DNA from: Tannerella sp.
GTDB taxonomy: Bacteria; Bacteroidota; Bacteroidia; Bacteroidales; Tannerellaceae
Assembly: GCA_031283785.1 (NCBI GenBank)
Contig: JAITBC010000386.1
Coordinates: forward strand, 1-17,659
DNA length: 17,659 bases
Direction of reading: 5' to 3'
Both the position numbers and the translations under genes were made by a program. Every line of letters begins with the position of its first letter. The stretch's first letter is position 1. Below are positions 1-9,429 of this stretch, piece by piece. Under the pieces are notes generated by a model, which was given only the letters and a program-made list of their open reading frames with translations, did no database searches and was not told where the DNA came from.

Positions 1-1117
1 CCACATTCTGTGCATAGAAGCTTCGCATCGCCGACGAGGCGCTGCGTGTGGCGGTGCTGCTTTGTATCGAGATAGCAAGCATCGCGTAGTCTATTTCAGG
101 TAGCTCGCCGCTTAAAAACATATCTAATTTTGCTGCAAGTTCCGCGTTCTCGGCACGGAATTTCTCTTCTTCGCGGGCTGTTTCCTGCGCCCATTGTATA
201 AGTTGTTCTCTGCGTTCGGCATACAATGCCTCCACTTCGGGGAAGATGGCAAACGGGCTTTTCGGGTTGCCGCCCAGATTTCTTATAGTGGCATTGAAGT
301 CGGCTCCGGCGGCAGATAACGGTTGCCCATGTGTGGAGATGGTATTTTCATAACTGTTGCCGTCCGCATCAACGGCGCCTTTTGCCATTACGGTCTTGCC
401 GATGATGATGGTCGGGCGCTCCTTCTCGGCGTTCGCCTCTGTCAGTGCCCGGCGTATCTCGTCGACGGAGTTCCCGTCGATGGTGATGACATTCCAGTTC
501 CATGCCTTGTATTTTGCCGCCACATCTTCGCTATTTACTTCATCCACCCGCGTCGAGAGCTGTATGTTGTTCGAATCGTAATACATAATCAGGTTGTTCA
601 ACCCCAGATGACCGGCTATGCGGCCTGCGCCCTGGGAAATTTCTTCCTGAATGCCCCCATCGGAAATATAAGTGTATGTCTTATGTGCCATCCATTCTCC
701 GAAGCGTGCAACCATGAATCGTTCCGCGATAGCGGCGCCGAGAGCCATCGCATGACCCTGTCCGAGCGGGCCGGATGTGTTTTCGATACCATGCAAAACA
801 TCCACTTCAGGATGCCCGGGCGTTAAACTTCCCCACTGACGGAAGTTCTCCACTTCTTTCAAGGGTAACAGTCCGGCCAGTGCAAGCGTCGAATACAGCA
901 TCGGAGACATGTGTCCCGGATCAAGGAAGAACCGGTCACGGTAAAGATAATCGGGCTTGTCCGGATTATAATTCAGAAACTCGGAATAGAGTGTATTTAT
1001 AAAATCAGCTCCACCCATCGAACCGCCCGGATGCCCGGACTTCGCTTTTTCCACCATTGAGGCGGCAAGGATACGGATGTTATCTGCCGCCAATTTCATT
1101 GTTTTTTCGTTGTTCAT
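1..1117 (-). CDS. tkt: Transketolase, N-terminal part (runs off the left edge)
   Basis: The minus-strand frame is open from an ATG at 1117 to the window edge (372 codons, no stop). It is the thiamine-diphosphate domain of transketolase, the cytosolic enzyme that moves two-carbon units between pentose phosphates. Visible family residues are H29 in SGHPGGSMGG, H69 in DPGHMSP, H102 in TPGHPE, GPLGQG at 116-121, D153/E158 in SDGGIQEE, N183 and H263. The usual GDG of the cofactor motif reads SDG, as in Bacteroidetes transketolases I know. The PYR and C-terminal domains lie outside the window. It starts 24 bases after the TPR gene stop, so it is probably cotranscribed with the ara genes, where it would consume the D-xylulose 5-phosphate made by AraD. 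A second in-frame ATG seven codons in is a less likely start. In related genomes rpiB often follows; that is outside this window. Confidence 0.95.
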   Translation of the reverse strand, partial: MNNEKTMKLAADNIRILAASMVEKAKSGHPGGSMGGADFINTLYSEFLNYNPDKPDYLYRDRFFLDPGHMSPMLYSTLALAGLLPLKEVENFRQWGSLTPGHPEVDVLHGIENTSGPLGQGHAMALGAAIAERFMVARFGEWMAHKTYTYISDGGIQEEISQGAGRIAGHLGLNNLIMYYDSNNIQLSTRVDEVNSEDVAAKYKAWNWNVITIDGNSVDEIRRALTEANAEKERPTIIIGKTVMAKGAVDADGNSYENTISTHGQPLSAAGADFNATIRNLGGNPKSPFAIFPEVEALYAERREQLIQWAQETAREEEKFRAENAELAAKLDMFLSGELPEIDYAMLAISIQSSTATRSASSAMRSFYAQNV

Positions 1118-1141
1118 TTTTTTTAGTCATTAGTAGTTTGT

Positions 1142-2848
1142 TTAATTACAATTTTCTTTTATCAGTTTATCAACGACCTGGTCGCCTAATTCCTTTGCTT
1201 TTTCAAAATTCTTACACGCCTCGTCCTTCTTATTCTGACGGATGAGGCTGACACCTAATAATCGGTATGCGGAAGCAAATTCCGGTTCCAGCGCGATCGC
1301 TTTCTCCACACATTCCTGTGCTTTGGCCGGTTCTTTAAGACGCAGGTATACGGAAGCTATTTCTGCCTGGTATACGGAGTTATCTCTGTCAAGCGCGATC
1401 GCTTTTTCAATGTCTTTAAGTGCGCCTTCGAGATCGTTGGAACGGAATTTGGCCTGTTCGCGGTAATAATAAAATCCATCGCCGACGTTTCCGCCGGTAA
1501 ACATATAATATTTATCATAATCTTTGACAGCCTGCTCATAAAATCCTGTCTGCATCTTCAGTTCCACGCTTTCCAACAGATACGCCTGCGCCTCGGCAAT
1601 GGGGCTTTTTGCAACGGCGCTATCCAGCAGCGCGATTATTTCCATATAATTGGACCCTGGTATCTGTTGCTTGCATTTAGCGGTAAGATAATATGATGTG
1701 CCGGAGGCTACCGGACTCCGGTTGACGATGGAATATGACCGGAAAGCCTTTTCGTAATCGCCGTTATATACGGCAATGTCGCCTTCTAACTGGCGGTATG
1801 TGGGAAGGTCTTCTTCCGATAAGGCCTTTTGTACGTATCCTTCTGCGGTTTCGACATCCCAGTTTTTGTAGCGTAGCGTGCTGTCGCTTGTCACTGTTCC
1901 GAAAATGAGTTTTGCCTTGTTGTAGTATGTGTTTCCTTTGTTTTTTGTTTGTTTTTCGGTTTTTTCGAGATCGGCAAGTGCCAGATCCAGCATCTTGAGC
2001 TGTTCATTTTCCACAGTCGTCAATTCTTTGCGGTTATAGGCGTAATGTGATGCCCGGCTGATATAGCCTTCCGGATGATCGGGGAATGTCGCGATAAAAT
2101 CGGTCAGCGTTTCGAGGTATGAGCGGGCATCTTCCTTTGAAGTATGAAGTAACAGTGCTATCTGCGCGTCTTCTGCCGTTTGGGGCCAGGCTTTACGTAT
2201 CCCGATATCCGAATAGGTGCGTTTCAGAAAATCCATCGAAGTGATATGCAGGCTTTTGATATATGCGATCGATATACCGTAAGTTTTTCCCTTTCCCGAT
2301 GCATCGGCCTGCGTTAATGCAAAGACTTCGCCGTTTTCGGCAAATAACGGACAGCTTTCCTGCGATTTGGGAAGCGGCAGATCAATTTTGTAATAATCAT
2401 AATCGCCGTTGATTTTTGTTATCTCCAGTATGACTCCCTCTACCGGTTCTTTTACTTCTGCCGAAGGCGGTATATAGGCGGTAGAGCCTGATTGTATCGC
2501 CGTTCTCACCTGAGGCGGGAAGCTTGTTTTTTTCGGTGCGGCGACTTTGAAGCGGATCACTCCGTACAGTTCGTCTGCGCCTAATATGTGTGTGACCGGC
2601 AGTCTTTCGCCGCTGGAAGTTGTTACTGCGGCTTTCTCGGCGTTTTCGAATAAATCGTACGACGATACTGCTTCGCCATTCTCTTGAATGAAGAATCCGT
2701 TTCCCGTTTTGGAGACGCCCTCTTTGGTTGTTGTCTCAATGGTTATGATAGCTTTCGAGGCTTTCTCGAGCCATTTGGGCGGTTTTTTTTGTGCGGCGAC
2801 CGTAACTGTCAGTATCGCTGTTAGTATGGGTATGAATATTTTCTTCAT
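1142..2848 (-). CDS. Secreted TPR protein with degenerate trypsin-like (pseudo-protease) domain
   Basis: 568 residues. Residues 1-20 look like a signal peptide (MKK, a hydrophobic run, then AAQ), so the protein is probably periplasmic. Residues about 28-200 resemble the trypsin-like (S1/S46-like) fold found with TPRs in Bacteroidetes: TGNGFFI, a GADELYGVIRFKV strand and a CPLFAENGEV strand. By eye alignment all three catalytic positions are lost: the His position is D65 (SSYDLF), the Asp position is G96, and the Ser position is E164 (QESCPLF). Residues about 210-568 are helical with clear TPR units near the end (for example 470-560, ALKDIEKAIALD and AQECVEKAIALEP). It sits between araB (94-base gap) and tkt (24-base gap). 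The first gap holds a promoter-like box. A scaffolding or sensing role is possible but unproven, and a direct role in arabinose use is not shown. Confidence 0.85.
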   Translation of the reverse strand: MKKIFIPILTAILTVTVAAQKKPPKWLEKASKAIITIETTTKEGVSKTGNGFFIQENGEAVSSYDLFENAEKAAVTTSSGERLPVTHILGADELYGVIRFKVAAPKKTSFPPQVRTAIQSGSTAYIPPSAEVKEPVEGVILEITKINGDYDYYKIDLPLPKSQESCPLFAENGEVFALTQADASGKGKTYGISIAYIKSLHITSMDFLKRTYSDIGIRKAWPQTAEDAQIALLLHTSKEDARSYLETLTDFIATFPDHPEGYISRASHYAYNRKELTTVENEQLKMLDLALADLEKTEKQTKNKGNTYYNKAKLIFGTVTSDSTLRYKNWDVETAEGYVQKALSEEDLPTYRQLEGDIAVYNGDYEKAFRSYSIVNRSPVASGTSYYLTAKCKQQIPGSNYMEIIALLDSAVAKSPIAEAQAYLLESVELKMQTGFYEQAVKDYDKYYMFTGGNVGDGFYYYREQAKFRSNDLEGALKDIEKAIALDRDNSVYQAEIASVYLRLKEPAKAQECVEKAIALEPEFASAYRLLGVSLIRQNKKDEACKNFEKAKELGDQVVDKLIKENCN

Positions 2849-2873
2849 GACATTTGAATTGAAATACAGAGGA

Positions 2874-2881
2874 CAAAAATA
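2874..2881 (-). promoter_or_regulatory. Candidate Bacteroidetes -7 box upstream of the TPR gene
   Basis: The minus strand reads TATTTTTG, an exact match to TAnnTTTG, 26 bases upstream of the TPR gene ATG. No TTTG is seen at the expected distance upstream, so this is half a promoter at best. If real, the TPR gene and tkt can be expressed without the ara genes. Confidence 0.35.
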
Positions 2882-2942
2882 GTAAAAAATCCCGAAACAG
2901 GTTCATGTGTCGAAATTTTATTTGCCTCTACATATAATATTT

Positions 2943-4613
2943 TCATGTCCGTATTGTCAATTCTTCCGTAAGTTTTCCCAATTTCACGTATTTTTCGTAT
3001 ATTTCGCCGTATTGCCTTGCATTTTCCCCGTTGGGTATGTATTCTTTTGTGAAGCCGGAAGTCATTGCTTTTTGTGCGTTCTCGATTTTATCGTAGATGC
3101 CGGCGGCTGTTGCTGCAAACATGGCCGCTCCGAGTGCGCATGCCTGATCGGTCATACAAACTTTAATAGGCCTGTTAAGCACGTCGCTTAACGTCTGCAT
3201 GACGAACGGGGATTTCAGCGCAATGCCTCCGATGCCGATTACGTTGTCAATGCGAACGCCTTCATTCGTAAAACGTTCGACGATCGCGCGTGAGCCGAAT
3301 GCAGTCGCTTCCACGAGGGCGCGGAAAATACGGGGCGCCGTACTTCCCAGCGTAAGCCCGGCAATCGTCCCCGTAAGTAGCTGGTTGGCATCCGGCGTCC
3401 GGCGTCCGTTCATCCAGTCGGTTGCAATAACGGCGCTTTCGCCGAGCGGTATTTTTTCAGCCTTTTCGCTAAGCGCAGGGATCATCTTTGCGCAGGTCTC
3501 GTCGATCAACTTTGTTTTTGTTGCCTCGTCGATAATGGTCGTTTCCGACAGGATCTCTTTGAGTGGAAATTCCAGCACGTATTTGAACCAGGCATAAATA
3601 TCTCCGAACCCGGACTGCCCGGCTTCAAGCCCGATCATGCCGGGTATGACGGAACCGTCGACCTGTCCGCAGATCCCCCTGATAAGTTTATCGCCGATCT
3701 CTTCATAACGTGCAACCATCACATCGCATGTTGATGTCCCGATGATGCGGACCAGCGTGTTTGGCGTGATACCTGCGCCGACGGCTCCCATGTGGCAGTC
3801 AAAGGCGCCTCCCGCCACCGCCACATTCGTGGAAAGCCCGAGCCGCGAAGCCCATTCGGGAGAGAGATAGCCGACGGGTATGTCCGCCGTTTCCGTTTTT
3901 TCAAACAGTCTGTCGCGGAATCCTTTCAGTAACGGGTCGAGCGTTGTCAGGAACTCCTCGCCGGGCAATCCTCCCCAGCTTTCATGCCACATGGCCTTGT
4001 GTCCGTTAGCGCAACGGCTGCGAACGATGTCTTTCGAGGTTTTTACTCCTGTGATCAATGCCGGCAGCCATTCGCAATATTCGACGATAGAGCAGGCTTT
4101 TGCGCGGACAGCCCTGTCTTCGCGCAGCACGTGCAAAGCTTTTGCCCAGAACCATTCCGAGGAATAGATGCCGCCTTCGTAAGCTGCATAATCGATGTCC
4201 CATGTCTTGCAAAGTTTATTTATTTCCGCCGCTTCCTTTACGGCCGTATGGTCTTTCCAGAGAACGAACATGGCGTTCGGGTTCTCTGCAAATTCGGGAA
4301 GTAATGCCAGCGGCGTACCTGCGGCATCCGTAAATGCAGGCGTACTGCCTGTTGTGTCGAAGGCAATGCCTGCGACCTGTTCCGCCGTCCCCGCGGGACT
4401 TTGCGACAGCGCTTCTTTTACGGTAGCTTCAAGTACGTCGATATAATCCTGCGGATGCTGGCGATATTGGTTGATAGAGGGATTGCAGTATTTACCTGCC
4501 GACCAGCGCGGATAATTTTTTACCGACGAGGCGATGATTTCTCCGTTTTTCGCGTTTACAATAACGGCGCGGGCAGAGTCTGTCCCGTAGTCAAGTCCGA
4601 TTACATATTTCAT
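2943..4613 (-). CDS. araB: L-ribulokinase (FGGY kinase family)
   Basis: 556 residues, close to the 566 of E. coli AraB. It is a cytosolic kinase that phosphorylates L-ribulose with ATP to L-ribulose 5-phosphate, the second step of arabinose catabolism. The actin-like fold starts with GLDYGTDSARA (residues 6-16), the phosphate-binding loop of AraB-type kinases. Next comes GIAFDTTGSTP (82-92), the putative catalytic base D272 in GAFDCHMGAVGAG, and the nucleotide-binding IGTSTC (291-296). The C-terminal half carries GRRTPDANQLLTG and the IGIGGIALKSPF stretch shared by FGGY kinases. TDS after DYG, and the araA neighbour, point to ribulokinase rather than xylulokinase. It starts 6 bases after the araA stop, so translation is probably coupled. 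Confidence 0.96.
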   Translation of the reverse strand: MKYVIGLDYGTDSARAVIVNAKNGEIIASSVKNYPRWSAGKYCNPSINQYRQHPQDYIDVLEATVKEALSQSPAGTAEQVAGIAFDTTGSTPAFTDAAGTPLALLPEFAENPNAMFVLWKDHTAVKEAAEINKLCKTWDIDYAAYEGGIYSSEWFWAKALHVLREDRAVRAKACSIVEYCEWLPALITGVKTSKDIVRSRCANGHKAMWHESWGGLPGEEFLTTLDPLLKGFRDRLFEKTETADIPVGYLSPEWASRLGLSTNVAVAGGAFDCHMGAVGAGITPNTLVRIIGTSTCDVMVARYEEIGDKLIRGICGQVDGSVIPGMIGLEAGQSGFGDIYAWFKYVLEFPLKEILSETTIIDEATKTKLIDETCAKMIPALSEKAEKIPLGESAVIATDWMNGRRTPDANQLLTGTIAGLTLGSTAPRIFRALVEATAFGSRAIVERFTNEGVRIDNVIGIGGIALKSPFVMQTLSDVLNRPIKVCMTDQACALGAAMFAATAAGIYDKIENAQKAMTSGFTKEYIPNGENARQYGEIYEKYVKLGKLTEELTIRT

Positions 4614-4619
4614 AATATC

Positions 4620-6128
4620 TTATTGTAAGGCTTTGTTTAACATATAATATACCTCATTCGTCCGCATTTCTTTTTTAAAGTCGGATATCACAGTGTTTTC
4701 GTCGATCACCAACAGCTCTATGCCGGCAATTTCCGCATAATCTTCAAAATAATCTGCTGTCAGGTCGTAGGAGAAGCCGGTATGATGTGTGCCGCCCGCA
4801 AGTATCCATGCCCCGGCCCCGATTTCGACGTTCGGGCGCGGTATCCATAATGCCGATGCCACCGGCAGTTTGGGCAGCGGTTCCGGTTTGATACAGTCGA
4901 CTTTGCTCACGATCATACGGAAGCGATTCCCCAGATCGACGATTGTTGCGGCAACACCCGTGCCGGTTTTGCTCGTGAAGATGAGGCGTGCAGGGTCGTT
5001 CTTTCCTCCGATGCCAAGCGGGAATACAGCCAGGACAGGTTTCTGTTCGGCAGCTATCAGCGGGCATACTTCCAGCATGTGCGCCTGCAGGATCGAACTT
5101 CTCTCTTCTGCAAAATTCAGCGTATAGTCTTCGAGGAAAGAGCAGCCTTTCGACATTCCCCGGCTCATGAACCACATCGTGCGGTAGAGCGCTGCCGTTT
5201 TCCAGTCGCCTTCGGCGCCGAATCCGTAACCTTCGGCCATCAACCGTTGCGAAGCAAGGCCGGGAATCTGGTCGATGTTTTCCAGATCGTCGAAGTTTGT
5301 TGTGAACGCTTTGGCGTCTTTGGCTTTCAACAGTTTGCGTAATGCGATCTCTATGCGTGCCGCTTTCTCTACCTGTCCGCGTTTTTCGCCGCCGGCCTTG
5401 CATGCCGGGGCAAAAGTATACAGACTTTCGTATTCATCCATCAACACAGCTGTTTCCTCGTCGGAGACGTTCTCCTGTATGGCGGCTAATTCCGCTATCG
5501 GACAGTAATCGACGTGATAACCCAATCGTATTTCCGCATCCACCTTATCGCCGTCCGTTACGGCGACATTGTTCATCTGGTCTCCAAGGCGGATGATCAA
5601 CATATCCTGTGAGTCTGCCCACGCGGCGGCTACGCGCATCCATACGGATATTTTGTCCTGTACGCCTTTGTCGCTCCAGTGGCCGACGACGATCTTTCGC
5701 GGCTTGCGCATGCGTGCGGTGATATGGCCAAATTCACGGTCTCCGTGAGCCGACTGGTTCAGGTTCATAAAATCCATATCCATCGTGTCCCATGGAATCT
5801 CTTTGTTGAACTGCGTGTGCAGATGCAGCAACGGTTTGCGAAGTTCCTGTAATCCGTGGATCCACATTTTTGCGGGCGAGAATGTGTGCATCCACGTAAT
5901 GACGCCGACACACCGCCCGTCGTTATTCGCTTTTTTGAATACATCGGTAACTTCTTTCGACGAGTTTGCCGTTCCTTTATAAACAATTTTCACCGGAAGG
6001 TTTCCCGATGCGTTAAGACTGTTAACGATCTCGCCGGAATGAGCGTCGACCGCTATTACGGCATCGCCGCCATACAGGAGCTGCGCCCCTGTGATAAACC
6101 ATACTTCAAAATTTTCAAATGCTTTCAT
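4620..6128 (-). CDS. araA: L-arabinose isomerase
   Basis: 502 residues (E. coli AraA has 500). It is a cytosolic metal-dependent isomerase that converts L-arabinose to L-ribulose, the first step of the pathway. The catalytic and metal-binding residues known from E. coli AraA are present at matching positions: E306 (GFGAEGDW), E333 (FLEDYTLNF), H350 (LQAHMLE) and H449 (GGTHHTGFSY). Other family blocks are VITWMHTFSPAKMWI (76-90), LLHLHTQFN (100-108) and NLNQSAHGDREFGHI (122-136). The gene lies 52 bases after araD and 6 bases before araB. No promoter-like box was found in the araD-araA gap, which fits a single transcript. The protein looks intact. Confidence 0.98.
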   Translation of the reverse strand: MKAFENFEVWFITGAQLLYGGDAVIAVDAHSGEIVNSLNASGNLPVKIVYKGTANSSKEVTDVFKKANNDGRCVGVITWMHTFSPAKMWIHGLQELRKPLLHLHTQFNKEIPWDTMDMDFMNLNQSAHGDREFGHITARMRKPRKIVVGHWSDKGVQDKISVWMRVAAAWADSQDMLIIRLGDQMNNVAVTDGDKVDAEIRLGYHVDYCPIAELAAIQENVSDEETAVLMDEYESLYTFAPACKAGGEKRGQVEKAARIEIALRKLLKAKDAKAFTTNFDDLENIDQIPGLASQRLMAEGYGFGAEGDWKTAALYRTMWFMSRGMSKGCSFLEDYTLNFAEERSSILQAHMLEVCPLIAAEQKPVLAVFPLGIGGKNDPARLIFTSKTGTGVAATIVDLGNRFRMIVSKVDCIKPEPLPKLPVASALWIPRPNVEIGAGAWILAGGTHHTGFSYDLTADYFEDYAEIAGIELLVIDENTVISDFKKEMRTNEVYYMLNKALQ

Positions 6129-6180
6129 AATTTTATTGTTTTAATAGTTTTCTGATGTTTGTTGAGTTACCGACGTTAAT

Positions 6181-6912
6181 TTAAGTTGTCGATCCGGGCT
6201 TGTTTGCCGTATTCGACGGATCGGCCGGTTCTTGTCCGTAATAGGCGCCGGGGCCATGTTTGCGGCTGAAGTGCTTTTCTATCAGGAGGGGGTTCATGGT
6301 AAGATTCGGATTGATCCCGTATGCGATGTAGGCCGTTTTGGCCACCTGTTCCATGACGACGGCATTGTGTACGGCCTCGTGCGCATCTTTTCCCCACGTG
6401 AACGGACCGTGGTTTTTCACCAGAACGCCTGGCGTATGCACCGGATTAATTCCTTCGAAACGTTTGATGATCACGTTTCCTGTTTCAAGTTCGTACGAAC
6501 CTTTCACCTCCCTCTCCGTCATATCATCGGTACAGGGGATTGCATCATGGAAACAGTCGGCGTGCGTCGTGCCTGTATTCGGAATATCCCGTCCGGCCTG
6601 CGCCCATGCTGTGGCATACGTGGAATGTGTATGAACGATGCCCCCCGTTTCGGGAAACGCTTTATATAAAGCGACATGCGTAGGAGTGTCGGACGAAGGC
6701 TTCAAGTGTCCTTCCACCACATTCCCGTCGAGGTCGGTCACTACCATATCTTCAGCTTTCATCCGGTCGTACGATACGCCGCCGGGTTTTATTACGACAA
6801 GTCCCGAAGCGCGATCTATTGCGGAGACATTTCCCCATGTGAAAATGACTAATCCGTGTTTTACCAGATCGAGGTTGGCGCGGAACACTTCTTCTTTCAA
6901 TGATTCTAACAT
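6181..6912 (-). CDS. araD: L-ribulose-5-phosphate 4-epimerase
   Basis: 243 residues (E. coli AraD has 231). It is a class II aldolase-fold enzyme that epimerises L-ribulose 5-phosphate to D-xylulose 5-phosphate by a retro-aldol mechanism, using a divalent metal. Metal and active-site residues are visible: D75 in [10 protein letters not shown]94 and H96 in [10 protein letters not shown], and H168 in [18 protein letters not shown] (27-34) and KPGG (42-45) match the phosphate-binding part of the family. UlaF and SgbE are close paralogues, but the araA and araB neighbours settle the role. The C-terminus has a polar tail (residues about 226-243) longer than in E. coli. It sits 50 bases downstream of the Nudix regulator gene. 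Confidence 0.96.
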   Translation of the reverse strand: MLESLKEEVFRANLDLVKHGLVIFTWGNVSAIDRASGLVVIKPGGVSYDRMKAEDMVVTDLDGNVVEGHLKPSSDTPTHVALYKAFPETGGIVHTHSTYATAWAQAGRDIPNTGTTHADCFHDAIPCTDDMTEREVKGSYELETGNVIIKRFEGINPVHTPGVLVKNHGPFTWGKDAHEAVHNAVVMEQVAKTAYIAYGINPNLTMNPLLIEKHFSRKHGPGAYYGQEPADPSNTANKPGSTT

Positions 6913-6962
6913 AAGCTATACATTAATAATTATTTATAATATCTTCGTGTGTCGATAATAAC

Positions 6963-7646
6963 TTAAATTTTAAATTTTCCGTCTTTCCGGTATATATCCC
7001 CGTTCATCCTGTACAGGCGGGCGCCGCGTTTAGAGCCTGATTTGTCGATTTCTTCGGTTTTCTCAATAAATTTCATTTCGGCGACACGTTTGCGGAAATT
7101 CCTTTTATCCATCGTTTCTCCATAGATGGCTTCGTATAGCGATTGCAACTGCGTAAGCGTAAATAATTCGGGCAGCAGGTTGAATCCGATAGGCTTGGCG
7201 CTTGCTTTCTGTTTCATCATGTTGCGGGCTTTGTTGACCATTTCCCGATGGTCGAATATCAATTCGGGAAGTTTGTTTATGTCGGCCCAGTGGGCATTAT
7301 GACTTTGCACTGATTTTTTATCATAGTCGTCGATATTTATCAGTGCATAATATGCAATGGAAATGACGCGTTCGCCCGGATCGCGATCGACGTTGCCGAA
7401 AGTGCCGACTTGTTCCATATACACATTTTCCAGACCGGTAAGTTCGTGCAGGACGCGTTTGGCGGCATCATCCGTACTTTCCTCTTTTTGTATGAATCCT
7501 CCCATCAACGACCAGTTGCCTTTCGACGGTTCGAAATTGCGTTTCAACAAAAGCAAATTTAGCTTCCCCTTATTGAAGCCGAAAATTATACAGTCGATGC
7601 CTACATAAAACTTCGGATGCGTGCGATAATAATTACGTTTAGGCAT
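6963..7646 (-). CDS. araR: AraR-type repressor, Nudix-like sensor plus winged helix (NrtR family)
   Basis: 227 residues. Residues about 10-140 are a Nudix-like fold with a broken Nudix box: G50 and E56 fit, but the REUXEE core reads R64-V-L-H-E68-L, losing two catalytic glutamates. It is therefore probably a ligand sensor rather than a hydrolase. Residues about 155-227 match the winged helix of NrtR regulators (FTLTQLQSLYEAIYGE, then KRNFRKRV). Known family: B. thetaiotaomicron BT0354 (BtAraR), which represses arabinose genes and is released from DNA by L-arabinose. Its place between the symporter and araD is the same as I recall there. The gene is 16 bases after the symporter stop, so the repressor probably controls its own operon through the inverted repeat at 9430-9483. 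Assignment rests on family and context, not on a search. Confidence 0.92.
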   Translation of the reverse strand: MPKRNYYRTHPKFYVGIDCIIFGFNKGKLNLLLLKRNFEPSKGNWSLMGGFIQKEESTDDAAKRVLHELTGLENVYMEQVGTFGNVDRDPGERVISIAYYALINIDDYDKKSVQSHNAHWADINKLPELIFDHREMVNKARNMMKQKASAKPIGFNLLPELFTLTQLQSLYEAIYGETMDKRNFRKRVAEMKFIEKTEEIDKSGSKRGARLYRMNGDIYRKDGKFKI

Positions 7647-7662
7647 AGCAGTTCTTTTTTAA

Positions 7663-9342
7663 TCACCAGAAATAGATATAAAAAGCGACGGTTATGCCGA
7701 GTATGATACATGTATGCAGGATATCCCAACGGTTCCAGCCTGCGCGTGTATCGGCTAACTGTTCTTTTGTCGCGGTGCCGAAGACAAGGCCCTGTATTTT
7801 TTTCCGCGAGGGAGCTTCCGTGAATAAACTTACGGCGATTATGACAAGAATGCAGAAAAGGAACATCCAGCCGCAGAAGAACAACCAGTTCACATCATAA
7901 AATATATATTTGAATAAGTTTTCGCTTGAAGATACGGTTGAACTGTAATATACTTTTGCGCCTAAACGGGTCAATCCGATAACCATACCGGCAATCAATC
8001 CCCACATGCCGCCTTTCGCACTTGTACGTTTCCAGCATATGCCGAGCAGGAACGCTGCGGCGATGCCCGGCGCGAGTACGGACTGGACATCCTGCAGGTA
8101 GGCATATAACACGTCGCCCACCTTGCGCATGATGGGTATCCATAATATGCCCGCCAGCACAATCACTACCGTTGCGATCTGGCCGATGACGACTAATTTT
8201 TTTTCGGACGTATGGGGCTTAAAACGTTTGTAAAAATCAATAGTGAACAACATGGAGGAAGAATTAAAGAGCGATGCCAGCGAACTCATCAAGGCTGCAA
8301 GTATACCGCAGACAATCAGCCCTTTTACGCCGGCAGGCAATAATTTTGCCACTAACGTGGGGAATGCCGCGTCGGCATTATGCGTGCCGTTTTCCATGAG
8401 CGGCAGGAAACTGCCGGTTTTCTGATGAAGGGCAAAAGCGATCATTCCGGGAATAAGGAATAAAAATACGGGCAATAATTTCAGATAAGCGCCGAAGATA
8501 GAGCCCCGACGCGCTTCTTTCTGGTTTTTCCCCGATAGAACGCGCTGTACGATAAACTGGTCGGTACACCAGTACCAGAAACCGATAATAGCAGATCCTA
8601 CCAGCGCTCCCAGCCACGGGAAGTTGGAGTCTTCATTGCTGCGAATCAGATTCGTCATGGTATCTCCATAGTCGTTTACCGGGGTGGCGCCGGCAATACG
8701 GATCATTTCGTCCCAGCCGCCGAGCTCTTTAAATCCCAGAATGAGGATGATCAACGAACCTAACAACAGAATCGGGGTTTGAAGGACGGATGTATAAAGT
8801 ACGGATTTCATCCCGCCGATGACCGTATATAACGCCGTGATTATAACCAAGCCGATAGCGGCTATCCAGAAGAAATCGATCCCCCATATTTCATCTATTT
8901 CAAATACCTGCCGGAATACTAATCCTCCGGCATATACCGTCACGGCAACTTTGGTGAGTACGTAGCTTATCAGTGAAATTATCGATAAGATAGTTCTGGA
9001 CTGGGGATTGTAGCGCCGTTCCAGAAATTCGGGCATGGTATATACCATGCTTCGCGAATAGAACGGAACGAATACCCATCCGAGAATGAGGATCATCCAT
9101 CCTTGAATTTCCCAGTGCGCCATTGCCATTCCGCTTGAAGCGCCGGCGCCGGCCAATCCGATCAGGTGTTCCGAGCCGATGTTCGATGCAAAAATAGACG
9201 CGCCTATCGCGATCCATGTCGCGTCGCGTCCTCCGAGAAAATAGTCTGCCGGGTTGTCTTGCTTTTGTTTCATGACCCATGCGACGATACCGATTAATGC
9301 AAGGGAGAATATCCCGATTACTATCCAATCTAACGTTTCCAC
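7663..9342 (-). CDS. Sodium/solute symporter (SSS/SGLT family), likely L-arabinose importer
   Basis: 559 residues from a GTG start, with many hydrophobic segments in the SGLT arrangement. The N-terminal block YFLGGRDATWIAIGASIFAS followed by NIGSEHLIGLAGAGA (residues about 34-68) and YTMPEFLERRYN (101-112) are SGLT-type sugar symporter hallmarks. It should sit in the inner membrane and drive sugar uptake with the Na+ gradient. It is the first gene of the ara operon, 16 bases ahead of the repressor, so L-arabinose is the natural substrate guess; specificity is not visible in the sequence. Start choice: the frame continues upstream to a TTG at 9567, but that extension would translate a terminator-like hairpin and the inverted repeat, and homologues start near METLDW. 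The GTG at 9342 (VETLDWIVIG) fits; no ATG lies nearby. Confidence 0.92.
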   Translation of the reverse strand: METLDWIVIGIFSLALIGIVAWVMKQKQDNPADYFLGGRDATWIAIGASIFASNIGSEHLIGLAGAGASSGMAMAHWEIQGWMILILGWVFVPFYSRSMVYTMPEFLERRYNPQSRTILSIISLISYVLTKVAVTVYAGGLVFRQVFEIDEIWGIDFFWIAAIGLVIITALYTVIGGMKSVLYTSVLQTPILLLGSLIILILGFKELGGWDEMIRIAGATPVNDYGDTMTNLIRSNEDSNFPWLGALVGSAIIGFWYWCTDQFIVQRVLSGKNQKEARRGSIFGAYLKLLPVFLFLIPGMIAFALHQKTGSFLPLMENGTHNADAAFPTLVAKLLPAGVKGLIVCGILAALMSSLASLFNSSSMLFTIDFYKRFKPHTSEKKLVVIGQIATVVIVLAGILWIPIMRKVGDVLYAYLQDVQSVLAPGIAAAFLLGICWKRTSAKGGMWGLIAGMVIGLTRLGAKVYYSSTVSSSENLFKYIFYDVNWLFFCGWMFLFCILVIIAVSLFTEAPSRKKIQGLVFGTATKEQLADTRAGWNRWDILHTCIILGITVAFYIYFW

Positions 9343-9429
9343 AGTGTTTTTTTTAAAGGGGTTAATATTGTCTTTCCGAATTTTGGTGTAAAAATAACAC
9401 TTAATTGAATAGGCTGCATACAAAAAAAA

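Noticed and set aside
323..826. 167-codon plus-strand open frame at the left end
   Set aside because: It is antisense to transketolase, whose minus-strand frame has cofactor and active-site motifs throughout. The plus frame has no recognisable domain.
4744..5403. 219-codon minus-strand open frame inside araA
   Set aside because: It lies wholly within araA in another frame, has an Arg-rich low-complexity translation and no family features. It is a shadow of a conserved gene.
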